Assembly (NCBI GenBank): GCA_004556565.1
Contig: SFGN01000005.1
Coordinates: forward strand, 37,700 to 101,699
From: Lachnospiraceae bacterium
GTDB lineage: Bacteria; Bacillota_A; Clostridia; Lachnospirales; Lachnospiraceae
Length of the DNA stretch: 64,000 nt
Direction of reading: 5' to 3'
Shown: one piece after another, positions 41,961-50,607 of the stretch
Layout: the number at the start of each line of letters is the position of its first letter
How positions within the stretch are numbered: the first letter of the stretch is position 1
Notes under the pieces: model-generated
What the model saw: the letters and a program-made list of their open reading frames with translations, nothing else
Database searches by the model: none
Told to the model about the DNA's origin: nothing
Made by a program: the position numbers and the translations under genes

Positions 41961-43289
41961 ATGAGTAAACCAGTAGTAGCGATCGTAGGAAGACCGAATG
42001 TAGGAAAGTCTACCTTATTCAATGCGCTGGCAGGAGAGATGATTTCAATTGTAAAGGACACACCGGGAGTTACACGCGACCGCATTTATGCCGATGTGAC
42101 ATGGCTTGATAAGGAATTTACAATGATTGATACCGGAGGAATCGAACCGGACAGTAAAGATGTTATTTTGTCGCAGATGCGCGAACAGGCGCAGATTGCT
42201 ATTGACACGGCGGATGTGATTATTTTCATAACCGATGTAAAGCAGGGGCTGGTCGATGCGGATTCCAAAGTTGCCGATATGTTGCGACGTTCAGGAAAAC
42301 CGGTTATTCTGGTGGTGAATAAAGTCGATAATTTTGATAAATATCTGCCGGATGTTTATGAGTTTTATAATCTGGGCATCGGGGACCCGGTACCGATTTC
42401 TGCGTCTTCCCGGCTTGGCCTGGGGGATATGTTGGATGTGGTGATTTCATATTTTCCGGAAGGAACGGGTGAAGCCAAGGAAGATGACCGGCCGAGAGTG
42501 GCAATCGTCGGTAAGCCTAATGTCGGGAAATCTTCAATCATTAACAAGCTTGCCGGTGAGAACCGTGTCATTGTATCTGATATAGCGGGCACAACACGGG
42601 ATGCAATCGACACGCAGATCGTGCATAATCAAAAAGAATATGTGTTTATTGATACTGCGGGGCTGCGCAGGAAAAACAAGATAAAAGAAGATATTGAGCG
42701 TTACAGCATTATCCGTACCGTTACGGCAGTGGAGCGTGCGGATGTGGTACTGATGATAATTGACGCGGCGGAAGGCGTGACGGAACAGGATGCGAAGATT
42801 GCCGGCATTGCACATGACCGCGGGAAAGGTATCATTATTGTTGTTAATAAATGGGATGCCATTGAGAAGAATGACAAGACAACCAGAGAATACGAGAATA
42901 AAGTACGTCAGATCCTGTCATTTATGCCATATGCAGAAATCATGTTCGTGTCGGCAAAGACCGGTCAGCGTCTTGTGAAAATATTTGACATGATTGACAT
43001 GGTCATTGCAAATCAGACGCTTCGCGTGGCTACAGGAGTATTGAATGAGATTATGACGGAGGCAGTGGCTATGCAGCAGCCCCCGTCAGACAAGGGAAAA
43101 CGGCTGAAGCTGTATTATATTACACAGGTAGCGGTAAAGCCGCCGAGTTTTGTAATTTTTGTCAATGACAAAGAGCTGATGCATTTCTCTTATACACGCT
43201 ATCTGGAGAATAAAATCAGGGAAGCGTTTGGGTTCAGGGGGACATCTCTTAAGTTTTTCATCCGTGAAAGAAAGGAAAAGGAGCAATAA
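41961..43289 (+). CDS. der: Ribosome biogenesis GTPase Der (EngA)
   Basis: Tandem-domain GTPase for 50S assembly. ATG 41961 (MSKPVVAIVGRPNVGKST) gives 442 residues; GAAAGGTG is 9 bases upstream and a GTG 12 bases earlier falls in that site. The first G domain has GRPNVGKST, DTGGIEPDS and NKVD; the second, from about 175, has VGKPNVGKSS, DTAGLRRKNK and NKWD. The C-terminal KH-like domain ends in GTSLKFFIRERKEKEQ. It ends 4 bp before plsY. Confidence 0.97.
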   Translation: MSKPVVAIVGRPNVGKSTLFNALAGEMISIVKDTPGVTRDRIYADVTWLDKEFTMIDTGGIEPDSKDVILSQMREQAQIAIDTADVIIFITDVKQGLVDADSKVADMLRRSGKPVILVVNKVDNFDKYLPDVYEFYNLGIGDPVPISASSRLGLGDMLDVVISYFPEGTGEAKEDDRPRVAIVGKPNVGKSSIINKLAGENRVIVSDIAGTTRDAIDTQIVHNQKEYVFIDTAGLRRKNKIKEDIERYSIIRTVTAVERADVVLMIIDAAEGVTEQDAKIAGIAHDRGKGIIIVVNKWDAIEKNDKTTREYENKVRQILSFMPYAEIMFVSAKTGQRLVKIFDMIDMVIANQTLRVATGVLNEIMTEAVAMQQPPSDKGKRLKLYYITQVAVKPPSFVIFVNDKELMHFSYTRYLENKIREAFGFRGTSLKFFIRERKEKEQ

Positions 43290-43293
43290 GAAT

Positions 43294-43935
43294 ATGGAAC
43301 GTATTATCTGTCTTGTAATCGGTTATGCTTTTGGACTTTTGCAGACCGGATATCTGGTCGGAAAGATGAACCATATAGACATCAGGAAAGAGGGGAGCGG
43401 GAACGCCGGTTCTACCAATGCGCTTCGTGTGATGGGATGGAAAGCCGGAGTCATGACGTTCGCCGGGGATGTGCTGAAATGTGTTGCTGCAATTGTGGCG
43501 GTACGTCTGATTTTTAAAGGCAGCGAATGCCTGCCGCTGTTATCTATGTATGCAGGAATGGGGGCAACCCTGGGGCATAATTTTCCGTTTTATCTTAAAT
43601 TTAAAGGCGGGAAAGGAATTGCGGTCATGGCGGGACTTATAGTGTCAACCGGATGGATCATGGTACCCATACCGCTGGCGGTATTTTTGATCACTGTCGT
43701 CCTGACACGATACATATCAGTCGGATCACTGCTGGTTTCCACGGTGTTTTTCCTGGAGGTGGTGCAGTTCGGACAGATGGGATGGTTTAATATGGCACCG
43801 GCTTACCGGTATGAATTGTATATTCTGGTGTTTCTTCTTGCTGCCCTTGCATGGTACAGGCATAAAGAGAATATCAAACGTCTGTGGGCAGGTACGGAGA
43901 ATAAATTTGGTAAAAAAAAGAGAAATAAAAAATAG
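43294..43935 (+). CDS. plsY: Glycerol-3-phosphate acyltransferase PlsY
   Basis: Membrane enzyme that acylates glycerol 3-phosphate with acyl-phosphate from PlsX. ATG 43294 (MERIICLVIGYAFG) gives 213 residues and five or so membrane helices; AAAGGAG lies in the end of der. Conserved motifs are GSGNAGSTNALRVMG (about 32-46), GHNFPFYLKFKGGKGIAV and the C-terminal motif region ALAWYRHKENIKRL. The end is very basic. With gpsA next, substrate supply and first acylation are encoded side by side. Confidence 0.95.
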   Translation: MERIICLVIGYAFGLLQTGYLVGKMNHIDIRKEGSGNAGSTNALRVMGWKAGVMTFAGDVLKCVAAIVAVRLIFKGSECLPLLSMYAGMGATLGHNFPFYLKFKGGKGIAVMAGLIVSTGWIMVPIPLAVFLITVVLTRYISVGSLLVSTVFFLEVVQFGQMGWFNMAPAYRYELYILVFLLAALAWYRHKENIKRLWAGTENKFGKKKRNKK

Positions 43936-43980
43936 GAAGATAAAAAACAGTGAGTGTATTAGGAAAGCGAGGAAATCAGT

Positions 43981-45000
43981 ATGGCAAATGTAGGTATTAT
44001 AGGTGCCGGAAGCTGGGGAACAGCATTGTCTGTTCTGCTGTATGATAACGGACATCATGTCACAGTCTGGTCCATCGATCCGCAAGAGGTTCAGATGCTT
44101 AATGAAAAACGGGAACATCAGAAAAAACTGCCGGGCGTAAAACTGCCTGATGATATGAAAATTACCGGGGATCTGGAATCTGCTGTCAGAGGAAAAGATT
44201 TTCTGGTGCTTGCCGTACCATCCCCGTTTACCAGAGCTACCGCGAAGAAAATGGTACCATATGTTTCAGAGGGGCAGATTATCGTAGATGTCGCAAAAGG
44301 AATTGAAGAAACGACTTTGATGACATTGTCTCAGCAGATTGAAGAAGAGATACCACAGGCGGATGTGGCGGTACTTTCAGGACCGAGTCATGCGGAAGAA
44401 GTAGGAAGGAAGCTTCCCACCACCTGCGTTGTAGGCGCAAAGACAAGGAAAACAGCGGAATATCTGCAGTCTGCATTTATCAGCAATGTTTTCCGTGTGT
44501 ATACAAGCCCGGATATCCTGGGGATAGAGCTGGGAGGTTCACTGAAAAATGTCATTGCTCTGGCAGCGGGAATGGCTGACGGGCTTGGATATGGAGACAA
44601 TACAAAGGCGGCACTGATTACCCGGGGAATCGCGGAAATCGCGCGTCTGGGCGTCAAAATGGGCGGAAAGATACAGACATTTACAGGGCTTACCGGAATC
44701 GGGGATCTGATTGTAACCTGTGCCAGTGTCCACAGCAGAAACCGGAAAGCGGGATATCTGATGGGACAGGGAAAAACCATGCAGGAAGCGATGGATGAGG
44801 TGCAGATGGTTGTTGAAGGGGTTTATTCCGCAAAAGCTGCCGCAAAACTGGCAGAGAAATATCAGGTTTCCATGCCGATCGTAGCCGAAGTAAACAGCAT
44901 TTTATTTGAAGGAAAGAGTGCGGCACAGGCGGTAAGTGACCTGATGCTGAGGGAATCAAAAAGTGAAAGCTCAGCCCTTCCGTGGCCGGATGAAGAATAA
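43981..45000 (+). CDS. gpsA: Glycerol-3-phosphate dehydrogenase (NAD(P)+)
   Basis: Reduces dihydroxyacetone phosphate to sn-glycerol 3-phosphate for phospholipids. The 339-residue protein has the dinucleotide motif VGIIGAGSWGTALSVLL, the second-strand region WSIDPQEVQMLNEKREH, AVPSPFTRATAK, VDVAKGIEE, VLSGPSHAEEV, the catalytic lysine in GSLKNVIALAAGMADGLGYG and NTKAALITRGIAE. GAGGAAATCAGT precedes the ATG. It lies 45 bp after plsY and is closed by a terminator before spoIVA. Confidence 0.97.
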   Translation: MANVGIIGAGSWGTALSVLLYDNGHHVTVWSIDPQEVQMLNEKREHQKKLPGVKLPDDMKITGDLESAVRGKDFLVLAVPSPFTRATAKKMVPYVSEGQIIVDVAKGIEETTLMTLSQQIEEEIPQADVAVLSGPSHAEEVGRKLPTTCVVGAKTRKTAEYLQSAFISNVFRVYTSPDILGIELGGSLKNVIALAAGMADGLGYGDNTKAALITRGIAEIARLGVKMGGKIQTFTGLTGIGDLIVTCASVHSRNRKAGYLMGQGKTMQEAMDEVQMVVEGVYSAKAAAKLAEKYQVSMPIVAEVNSILFEGKSAAQAVSDLMLRESKSESSALPWPDEE

Positions 45001-45050
45001 CAGGAGAAAAATAAACAGACATCTTCGGTTTGATATTAATCAAGATAAAG

Positions 45051-45087
45051 CTCACACAGAGAATGCAGTTCTTTGTGTGAGTTTTTT
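45051..45087 (+). terminator. Terminator of the DUF512-der-plsY-gpsA unit
   Basis: CTCACACAGAG (45051-45061) pairs with CTTTGTGTGAG (45071-45081), with one mismatch, and runs into TTTTTT. Confidence 0.85.
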
Positions 45088-45203
45088 ATGATATGGAAAC
45101 TTCGTCCTCTTTTTAATAAAAATGCTCTGGAAGATGCATGTGAAAAGGATTCTGGAACCCTTTTACTGTCAGAATACAGAAAACTTGAGACGGCGGGTTT
45201 TCT

Positions 45204-45232
45204 GCATATCCCGACCATTGCCGGCATACACT
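45204..45232 (+). promoter_or_regulatory. sigma-E-type sporulation promoter of spoIVA
   Basis: GCATATC (45204-45210) and CATACACT (45225-45232) are separated by 14 bp. This fits the Bacillus sigma-E consensus KMATATT-N14-CATACAMT at 14 of 15 positions, and spoIVA is a known mother-cell sigma-E gene. It lies after a sigma-A unit's terminator and 29 bp before the spoIVA start, so spoIVA is separately controlled. Confidence 0.75.
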
Positions 45233-45260
45233 GGTATCAGCAGAAAAGGGGGTATTCTAT

Positions 45261-46733
45261 ATGGATTCATTTCAGTTATACAAGGATATGAAAGCGAGAA
45301 CGAACGGGGAAATATACCTGGGTGTGGTTGGACCGGTCAGGACCGGAAAATCGACTTTTATCAAGCGTTTTATGGACTTGCTTGTTCTGCCCAATATGGT
45401 AGATGAGCATGCCAGAAACCGTACAACGGATGAACTGCCTCAGTCGGCATCAGGAACCACGATTATGACGACAGAACCGAAATTCGTTCCTAAAGAAGCG
45501 GCAGTCATCCGTCTGTCTGAAGATGTGGAAGTAAAGATCCGTTTGATTGACTGTGTGGGATTCGTAACTGAGGGAGCTACAGGATTCATGGAAAATGATG
45601 CCGAGAGACAGGTGAAAACACCCTGGTTCGAGCAGGAAATCCCGTTTACGAAAGCAGCGGCGATCGGGACTCAGAAAGTAATCCGCGACCATGCGACCAT
45701 AGGAATTGTAGTTACAACGGACGGAAGCATAGGAGAACTGCCCAGAGAGAATTATGTTGCGGCAGAAGAGAGGACGGTCCAGGAGCTTCAGACAATCGGG
45801 AAGCCGTTTATCATATTGCTGAACTGTCAGAAACCACGCAGTGGTGAAATAAAAAAACTTAAGGAGCAGTTGGAGACAAAATATGCGGCTGCAGTCATTC
45901 CGGTGAACTGTGAGCAATTGAAAGAGGAAGATATTCACAGCATAATGCGTCAGATGTTATATGAATTTCCGGTATCCGAAGTGGAATTCTATATTCCGAA
46001 ATGGATGGAAATGCTGCCGCGTGAACATAGGATGAAACAGGATCTGCTACAGGCGGCAAGGAACATGTTGTCGGAACTGAAAGATGTCCGAAGCGCGGCA
46101 GCAGGGATAAAAAAACCAGACAGTCCGTACATAGAAAATGTCCGGATAGATAAAATTGAGATGGATACCGGAAAAGTACAGATAAATATAAGGTTCGCCG
46201 AAAAATATTATTATGAAGTACTCAGTGAGATGACAGGGACTCAGATTCAAAGTGAATATGAGTTGATTTCTGTTATGCGTGAGCTTGCTGCTATGCGGGA
46301 AGAATATACTCAGATTAAAGATGCATTTGCAGATGTAAAAATGAAAGGCTACGGGGTCGTGAGCCCGAAACGTGAGGAAATAATGCTGGAAGAACCGGTT
46401 ATTATTAAGCAAGGAAATAAATTCGGTGTGAAAATACATTCGGAAGCACCGTCAATCCATATGATCCGGGCAAATATTGAAACAGAAATCGCGCCTATCG
46501 TAGGAAATGAAAAACAGGCGCAGGATCTTGTAGATTATATTAAAGCAGAAAGCGAGACCCCACAGGGAATCTGGGGTACAAATATTTTCGGGAAATCCAT
46601 TGAAACACTGGTCATGGACGGCATGAAAAACAAAATCACAAAAATCAACGAAGAAAGCCAGGTGAAACTACAGGATACAATGCAGAAAATTGTAAATGAT
46701 AGTAACGGCGGGCTGGTATGTATCATTATTTAA
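45261..46733 (+). CDS. spoIVA: Stage IV sporulation protein A
   Basis: ATPase that polymerises on the forespore surface as the base layer of the spore coat. The 490-residue length is typical. The N-terminal P-loop domain shows GVVGPVRTGKSTFIKRFMD (about 22-40), NRTTDELPQSASGTTIMTT, RLIDCVGFVTEGATGF and the middle domain follows. The C-terminal part ends in NDSNGGLVCIII, like the conserved C terminus that anchors to SpoVM and the membrane. GGGGG lies just before the ATG. It is direct evidence that the organism carries a spore-formation programme. Confidence 0.97.
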   Translation: MDSFQLYKDMKARTNGEIYLGVVGPVRTGKSTFIKRFMDLLVLPNMVDEHARNRTTDELPQSASGTTIMTTEPKFVPKEAAVIRLSEDVEVKIRLIDCVGFVTEGATGFMENDAERQVKTPWFEQEIPFTKAAAIGTQKVIRDHATIGIVVTTDGSIGELPRENYVAAEERTVQELQTIGKPFIILLNCQKPRSGEIKKLKEQLETKYAAAVIPVNCEQLKEEDIHSIMRQMLYEFPVSEVEFYIPKWMEMLPREHRMKQDLLQAARNMLSELKDVRSAAAGIKKPDSPYIENVRIDKIEMDTGKVQINIRFAEKYYYEVLSEMTGTQIQSEYELISVMRELAAMREEYTQIKDAFADVKMKGYGVVSPKREEIMLEEPVIIKQGNKFGVKIHSEAPSIHMIRANIETEIAPIVGNEKQAQDLVDYIKAESETPQGIWGTNIFGKSIETLVMDGMKNKITKINEESQVKLQDTMQKIVNDSNGGLVCIII

Positions 46734-46740
46734 AAAAGAA

Positions 46741-46769
46741 AATCCGTATACGAAAACCGTATACGGATT
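46741..46769. terminator. Perfect hairpin after spoIVA
   Basis: AATCCGTATACG (46741-46752) and CGTATACGGATT (46758-46769) form a 12-bp perfect stem with a 5-nt loop, 7 bp after the spoIVA stop. T residues follow on the minus strand rather than on the plus strand, so termination of spoIVA is plausible but not classical. Confidence 0.5.
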
Positions 46770-46773
46770 AAAT

Positions 46774-46968
46774 ATGGATATAGTTATTAATCTGATCGGT
46801 GTTTCAAATTTGGAAAACGCGAATTGCTTTCAGACAGATTTACACCTGGTTTTTGGTATGTTAAAATATAAAAGTAAAAAAACATGTTTGCAAAATTACA
46901 TTGAAGAAAACAGAAACTATTTCAGTTCCATAGATATGGAGAGAGTTATACTGTTGACAGGTAAGTGA
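46774..46968 (+). pseudogene. C-terminal remnant of an Rpn / PD-(D/E)XK nuclease-family transposase-like protein
   Basis: The 65 residues from the ATG at 46774 include VINLIGVSNLENANCFQTD, then LVFGMLKYKSKK and YIEENRNYFSSIDME. This matches, from memory, the C-terminal portion of the large Rpn-like family common in gut Clostridia, which usually reads on into a conserved tail after the EENRxYFSxxD motif. The N-terminal nuclease domain (about 200 residues with the D/E-K catalytic residues) is absent and the tail is cut after about eight residues. No ribosome site precedes the ATG. I read it as a decayed fragment; a search would decide. Confidence 0.55.
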
Positions 46969-46993
46969 TGATTACATTGATGGGGATATTATT

Positions 46994-47815
46994 ATGAGTG
47001 GACAATTTGAAAAAATAAAACAATGTTTTGATTATTGCAGGAAAATTACTGAATTTCGTCCCCGAATCGGCCTGATTCTTGGTTCGGGGCTTGGTAATTA
47101 TGCGAAGCACATGAGAGTGGAGTGCGAGATTCCATACGGAGAGATTCCGGGTTTCCCGTTATCCACTGTGGAAGGGCACGACGGGAGGTTTTTGTTTGGT
47201 TATATTGGGACAGTTCCGGCTGTAGTAATGAAAGGGAGAGTTCATTATTATGAAGGCTATTCTATGGAAGATGTAGTTCTTCCTGTTCGGCTGATGAGAC
47301 TTCTGGGAATAGAGATTCTGTTTCTGACAAATGCTTCAGGCGGAATTAATCCGGAATTTCAGGCTGGAGATTTTATGATGATTACAGATCAGATTTCCAG
47401 TTTTGTACCGTCTCCTTTAAGAGGAGAGAATATAAAAGAGTTTGGAGTACGTTTTCCGGATATGACGCATATTTATGATCCTGAACTTCAGCAGATTATC
47501 CGTGAGACATCAAAGGATGAAAAGATTACGATAAAGGAAGGCGTATATCTCCAGACGGCAGGCCCGAATTTCGAAAGCCCGGCGGAGGTACGGATGTTCG
47601 CCTGTTTGGGGGCTGATGCCGTTGGGATGAGCACGGCATGTGAGGCGATTGCCGCCCGACATGCAGGAATACGTGTATGCGGAATTTCCTGTATTTCAAA
47701 TATGGCCAGCGGAATTTCAAAGGTTGAACTGAGCCATAAGGAAGTACAGGAGACGGCAGATTTAAAAGCGACAGATTTTGAACGGCTTGTGACCGGGATT
47801 ATCGCGCGCATGTAA
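46994..47815 (+). CDS. Purine-nucleoside phosphorylase
   Basis: Phosphorolysis of inosine/guanosine-type nucleosides to base and ribose 1-phosphate. The 273-residue trimeric-type PNP shows IGLILGSGLGNYA (about 25-37), EGHDGRFLFG with the phosphate histidine, KGRVHYYEGYSMEDV, LTNASGGINPEFQAGD, AGPNFESPAEVRMF and GMSTACEAIAARH. A weak GGGGATATT precedes the ATG. It is followed at 24 bp by an aminohydrolase that could supply an inosine-like substrate, so the two probably act in one salvage route. Confidence 0.93.
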   Translation: MSGQFEKIKQCFDYCRKITEFRPRIGLILGSGLGNYAKHMRVECEIPYGEIPGFPLSTVEGHDGRFLFGYIGTVPAVVMKGRVHYYEGYSMEDVVLPVRLMRLLGIEILFLTNASGGINPEFQAGDFMMITDQISSFVPSPLRGENIKEFGVRFPDMTHIYDPELQQIIRETSKDEKITIKEGVYLQTAGPNFESPAEVRMFACLGADAVGMSTACEAIAARHAGIRVCGISCISNMASGISKVELSHKEVQETADLKATDFERLVTGIIARM

Positions 47816-47839
47816 AAGGAGAAAGTTAAGACAGAGAAA

Positions 47840-49147
47840 ATGGCAGTTGATAAGAACGAAAGTAAGACATTACGAATATATAATGTGAAAATATTGACTA
47901 TGGAGCCGGGCGAATGTATTTTTCCGGGCGAAGTCTGGATTACGGGGGACAGGATTTCTTATGTTGGAGAAAAAAGAGACCTGAAAGGACAGACATGGGA
48001 TTCAGAGATAGATGGTGAAGGAAACCTTCTGATGCCGGGATTTCAGAATGCCCATACTCATTCAGCCATGACATTTCTGCGCTCTTATGCAGATGATTTG
48101 AAACTGGATGAATGGCTGAATACAAAAATATTTCCTGCCGAGGCTAAATTAACGGGTGAGGCGGTATACTGGTTCACTAAGCTTGCTATAATGGAATATC
48201 TGTCCGGCGGAATCACCTCTGCCTATGATATGTATTCTTATATGGAGGATGGTGCAAGAGCTGCCCGGGATACAGGATTCCGTTATGTATTCTGCGACAG
48301 CATCAATAATTTTACCGGTTCTTTGCAACAAACAGAAAATTACTTCCGGATGTTCAATCAGGATGAATCAGGCAGGGTTGGATTCCGGCTGGGTTTTCAT
48401 GCGGAATATACGACAGACAGGGAGATTATGATGAAGATCGCGGGACTGTCGGAAAAATATCAGGCGCCGGTTTCGGCACATTGCTCGGAAACTGTGGATG
48501 AGGTAGAAAGCTGTATAAGAAGGACAGGAATGACACCGGTTGGTTATTTTGATTCTCTGGGACTTTTCCGATACGGCGGAACGTTGTTTCACTGTGTCCA
48601 TATGACAGAGGGTGATTATGAAATCATAAAAAAGAGAGGTATTTATGTGGTGACAAACCCTGCATCCAATCTGAAGCTGGCAAGCGGAATCGCACCGGTC
48701 AGCAGTTTCCTTGAAAAAGAGATACCCGTGGCAATCGGTACGGACGGTCCTGCCAGCAATAACTGTCTGGACATGTTCCGTGAGATGTTTCTGGTGACCG
48801 GATTACAGAAATATCTTTGCCGGGATCCTGCGGCTGTACCTGCATATGAAGTCCTGAAAATGGCAACTATTAACGGTGCAAATGCAATGGGCCTTACGGA
48901 ATGCGGCAGTATCAAAAACGGGAAAAAGGCAGATTTGATACTGATAGATATTCACCAGCCCAATATGCGCCCGTTCAGAAATCCTGAGAAAAATCTTGTC
49001 TACAGCGGAAGCAAGCAGAATGTTAAAATGACAATGGTTGCAGGGAAAGTTCTTTACCGGGACGGAGAATTTTATCTGGACTCATCGAAGGAAGAGATTT
49101 TCAAAAAGGCAGAAGAAATGGCAGAGAAAATCCTGGGCAGATCGTGA
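47840..49147 (+). CDS. Amidohydrolase, MTA/SAH deaminase (MtaD)-like
   Basis: A 435-residue metal-dependent TIM-barrel aminohydrolase. Metal ligands are seen at QNAHTHSAMTFLRS (about 72-85), GFHAEYTTD, SAHCSETVDEVE, FHCVHMTEGD and IGTDGPASNNCLDMF; KNGKKADLILID marks the return to the beta-sandwich. The ADDLKLDEWL stretch after the first motif is typical of the S-adenosylhomocysteine / 5'-methylthioadenosine / adenosine deaminase group. It would turn SAH or MTA into inosyl derivatives. The exact substrate cannot be fixed from sequence. AAAGGAGAAAG lies 11-20 bases before the ATG. Confidence 0.8.
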   Translation: MAVDKNESKTLRIYNVKILTMEPGECIFPGEVWITGDRISYVGEKRDLKGQTWDSEIDGEGNLLMPGFQNAHTHSAMTFLRSYADDLKLDEWLNTKIFPAEAKLTGEAVYWFTKLAIMEYLSGGITSAYDMYSYMEDGARAARDTGFRYVFCDSINNFTGSLQQTENYFRMFNQDESGRVGFRLGFHAEYTTDREIMMKIAGLSEKYQAPVSAHCSETVDEVESCIRRTGMTPVGYFDSLGLFRYGGTLFHCVHMTEGDYEIIKKRGIYVVTNPASNLKLASGIAPVSSFLEKEIPVAIGTDGPASNNCLDMFREMFLVTGLQKYLCRDPAAVPAYEVLKMATINGANAMGLTECGSIKNGKKADLILIDIHQPNMRPFRNPEKNLVYSGSKQNVKMTMVAGKVLYRDGEFYLDSSKEEIFKKAEEMAEKILGRS

Positions 49148-49220
49148 TGTGATGTAATAGATTTATGCAGGATGCAATCGTTATGGCTGTAAAATATAGA
49201 AATAAAGAGGATATTAAACA

Positions 49221-49706
49221 ATGATGAAAGTAAAAATATATACGGATGGTTCGGCAAGAGGAAATCCGGACGGACCGGGCGGATATGGTACAGTGCTGGA
49301 ATATGTGGATACGAAAGGAGTGCAGCATACGAAAGAGCTGTCCCAGGGATATGAAAAGACAACAAATAACCGGATGGAACTGATGGCGGTAATCGCGGGG
49401 CTGGAGGCACTTAATCGCTCCTGTGAAGTTGAAGTATATTCAGATTCAAAATATGTCGTGGACGCTTTCAACCAGCACTGGGTTGATTCGTGGCTCAGGA
49501 AGGGATGGAAACGGGGAAAGAATGAACCTGTTAAGAATATTGATTTATGGAAACGGCTTCTGTGTGCGAAGAAAATGCATTCCGTCACGTTCCACTGGGT
49601 CAAAGGGCATGACGGCCATCCTCAGAACGAAAGGTGTGATATGCTTGCAACGTCGGCTGCAGACGGAGAGAATTTGATTGTGGATGAAGGTCTGGAGCCA
49701 CTATGA
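49221..49706 (+). CDS. rnhA: Ribonuclease HI
   Basis: Cleaves RNA in RNA-DNA hybrids. The 161-residue enzyme keeps the four acidic catalytic residues: D in KIYTDGSARGNPDG, E in NRMELMAVIAGLEAL, D in EVYSDSKYVVDAF and D in NERCDMLATSA, plus the histidine of VKGHDGHPQNE. The length is near that of the E. coli enzyme, without an N-terminal hybrid-binding domain. Two ATGs in tandem (49221, 49224) are both possible starts. The rnpB promoter begins 14 bp after its stop. Confidence 0.95.
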   Translation: MMKVKIYTDGSARGNPDGPGGYGTVLEYVDTKGVQHTKELSQGYEKTTNNRMELMAVIAGLEALNRSCEVEVYSDSKYVVDAFNQHWVDSWLRKGWKRGKNEPVKNIDLWKRLLCAKKMHSVTFHWVKGHDGHPQNERCDMLATSAADGENLIVDEGLEPL

Positions 49707-49719
49707 TGAATATTTATAG

Positions 49720-49748
49720 TGGACTTTTTGAAGAAAGTAGCGTATAAT
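49720..49748 (+). promoter_or_regulatory. Promoter of rnpB
   Basis: TGGACT (49720-49725), 17-bp spacer, consensus TATAAT (49743-49748). The predicted start near 49756 agrees with the start of the RNase P RNA P1 helix. Confidence 0.7.
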
Positions 49749-49756
49749 CTCAAAAT

Positions 49757-50070
49757 GTGTTAAGTAAAACAGACAATCGCGGCTGCAACGGCCGAAAGGC
49801 TGCAGACGAGGAAAGTCCGGGCTTCACAGGGCAGGATGCCGGATAACGTCCGGTGGAGGTGACTCCAAGGCCAGTGCAACAGAAATAAAAGAGACTACCG
49901 CCTCGCTGGTAACAGAGAGGGCACATGTAAACCCCATCCGAAGCAAGACCGGAACAAAGCAATGTGGCGGCCCGTCACGCTTTAGGTAGGTCGCTTGAAC
50001 CTGGCGGTGACGCCAGGTCTAGACAGATGATTGTCCAACGACATAACCCGGCTTATCGTTTTGCTTACAC
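49757..50070 (+). ncRNA. rnpB: RNase P RNA, class A
   Basis: Catalytic RNA that trims 5' leaders of pre-tRNAs. The conserved blocks occur in order: GAGGAAAGTCCGGGCT (near 49809), GGTGACTCCAAGGCCAGTGC, ACCCCATCCGAAGCAAGACC, TTTAGGTAGGTCGCTTGAAC, CTAGACAGATGATTGTC and ACATAACCCGGCTTA. The 5' segment GTGTTAAGTAAAAC and the 3' segment GTTTTGCTTACAC pair as helix P1 with a bulge and wobbles, which fixes the ends to within a few bases. The length of about 315-320 nt is a little below the usual 350-400. Confidence 0.95.
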
Positions 50071-50078
50071 ATAAGTTA

Positions 50079-50120
50079 AAAACAGGAGCGGAATCCTTGA
50101 CGGAACCGCCCCTGTTTTTT
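50079..50120. terminator. Bidirectional terminator between rnpB and pyrI
   Basis: AACAGGAGCGG (50081-50091) pairs with CCGCCCCTGTT (50106-50116) with one mismatch, and has A/T runs on both flanks. It can end rnpB on the plus strand and pyrI on the minus strand. Confidence 0.85.
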
Positions 50121-50147
50121 GACTTATATTAATTTAAATGGCAATTT

Positions 50148-50591
50148 CTATTTATTCTTTCTGTATTTTTCTTCACAGTATTTACAACGGTAAATCTGGT
50201 TTTCCTCATCTGTGAGAACGAAAATGTGATCCAGTCCCTGCTCGATAGAAGTGATACATCTCGGATTTTTGCAGTGGATGACATTTGTAATTTGTTTCGG
50301 AAGTTTCAACAGCTTTTTTTCGACAACCTGACCGTCCTGAATAATGTTTATAGTAATATTGTGGTCTACGAATCCAAGAATATCAAGATCCATGAAATCA
50401 ATCGGGCATTCGATTTTCATGATATCTTTTTTGCCCATTTTATTGCTTTTCACGTTTTTGATAATAGCTACGCAGCAGTCCAGCTTGTCCAGATGCAGGT
50501 ATTTGTAGATTTCCATACTTTTTCCGGCTTTGATATGATCAAGCACAAAACCTTCCGAAATTCTTCCGACGCTTAACTGATTTTCCATCAT
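50148..50591 (-). CDS. pyrI: Aspartate carbamoyltransferase regulatory subunit
   Basis: Binds nucleotide effectors and lets the ATCase holoenzyme respond to CTP/ATP. The 147-residue protein has the allosteric domain (about 1-95) with AGKSMEIYKYL and a zinc domain with four cysteines: CKNPRC near 108-113 and CKYC near 137-140. It follows pyrB by 16 bp on the minus strand. Many Gram-positive bacteria lack PyrI, but clostridial groups often have it. RBS GGGGG precedes the ATG-ATG start. Confidence 0.95.
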   Translation of the reverse strand: MMENQLSVGRISEGFVLDHIKAGKSMEIYKYLHLDKLDCCVAIIKNVKSNKMGKKDIMKIECPIDFMDLDILGFVDHNITINIIQDGQVVEKKLLKLPKQITNVIHCKNPRCITSIEQGLDHIFVLTDEENQIYRCKYCEEKYRKNK

Positions 50592-50607
50592 AATGCAACC
50601 CCCTTAC

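Noticed and set aside
45073..45291. Open frame of 72 codons between the gpsA terminator and spoIVA
   Set aside because: It has no ribosome site, starts inside the terminator stem, contains the sigma-E promoter and overlaps the spoIVA start in another frame.
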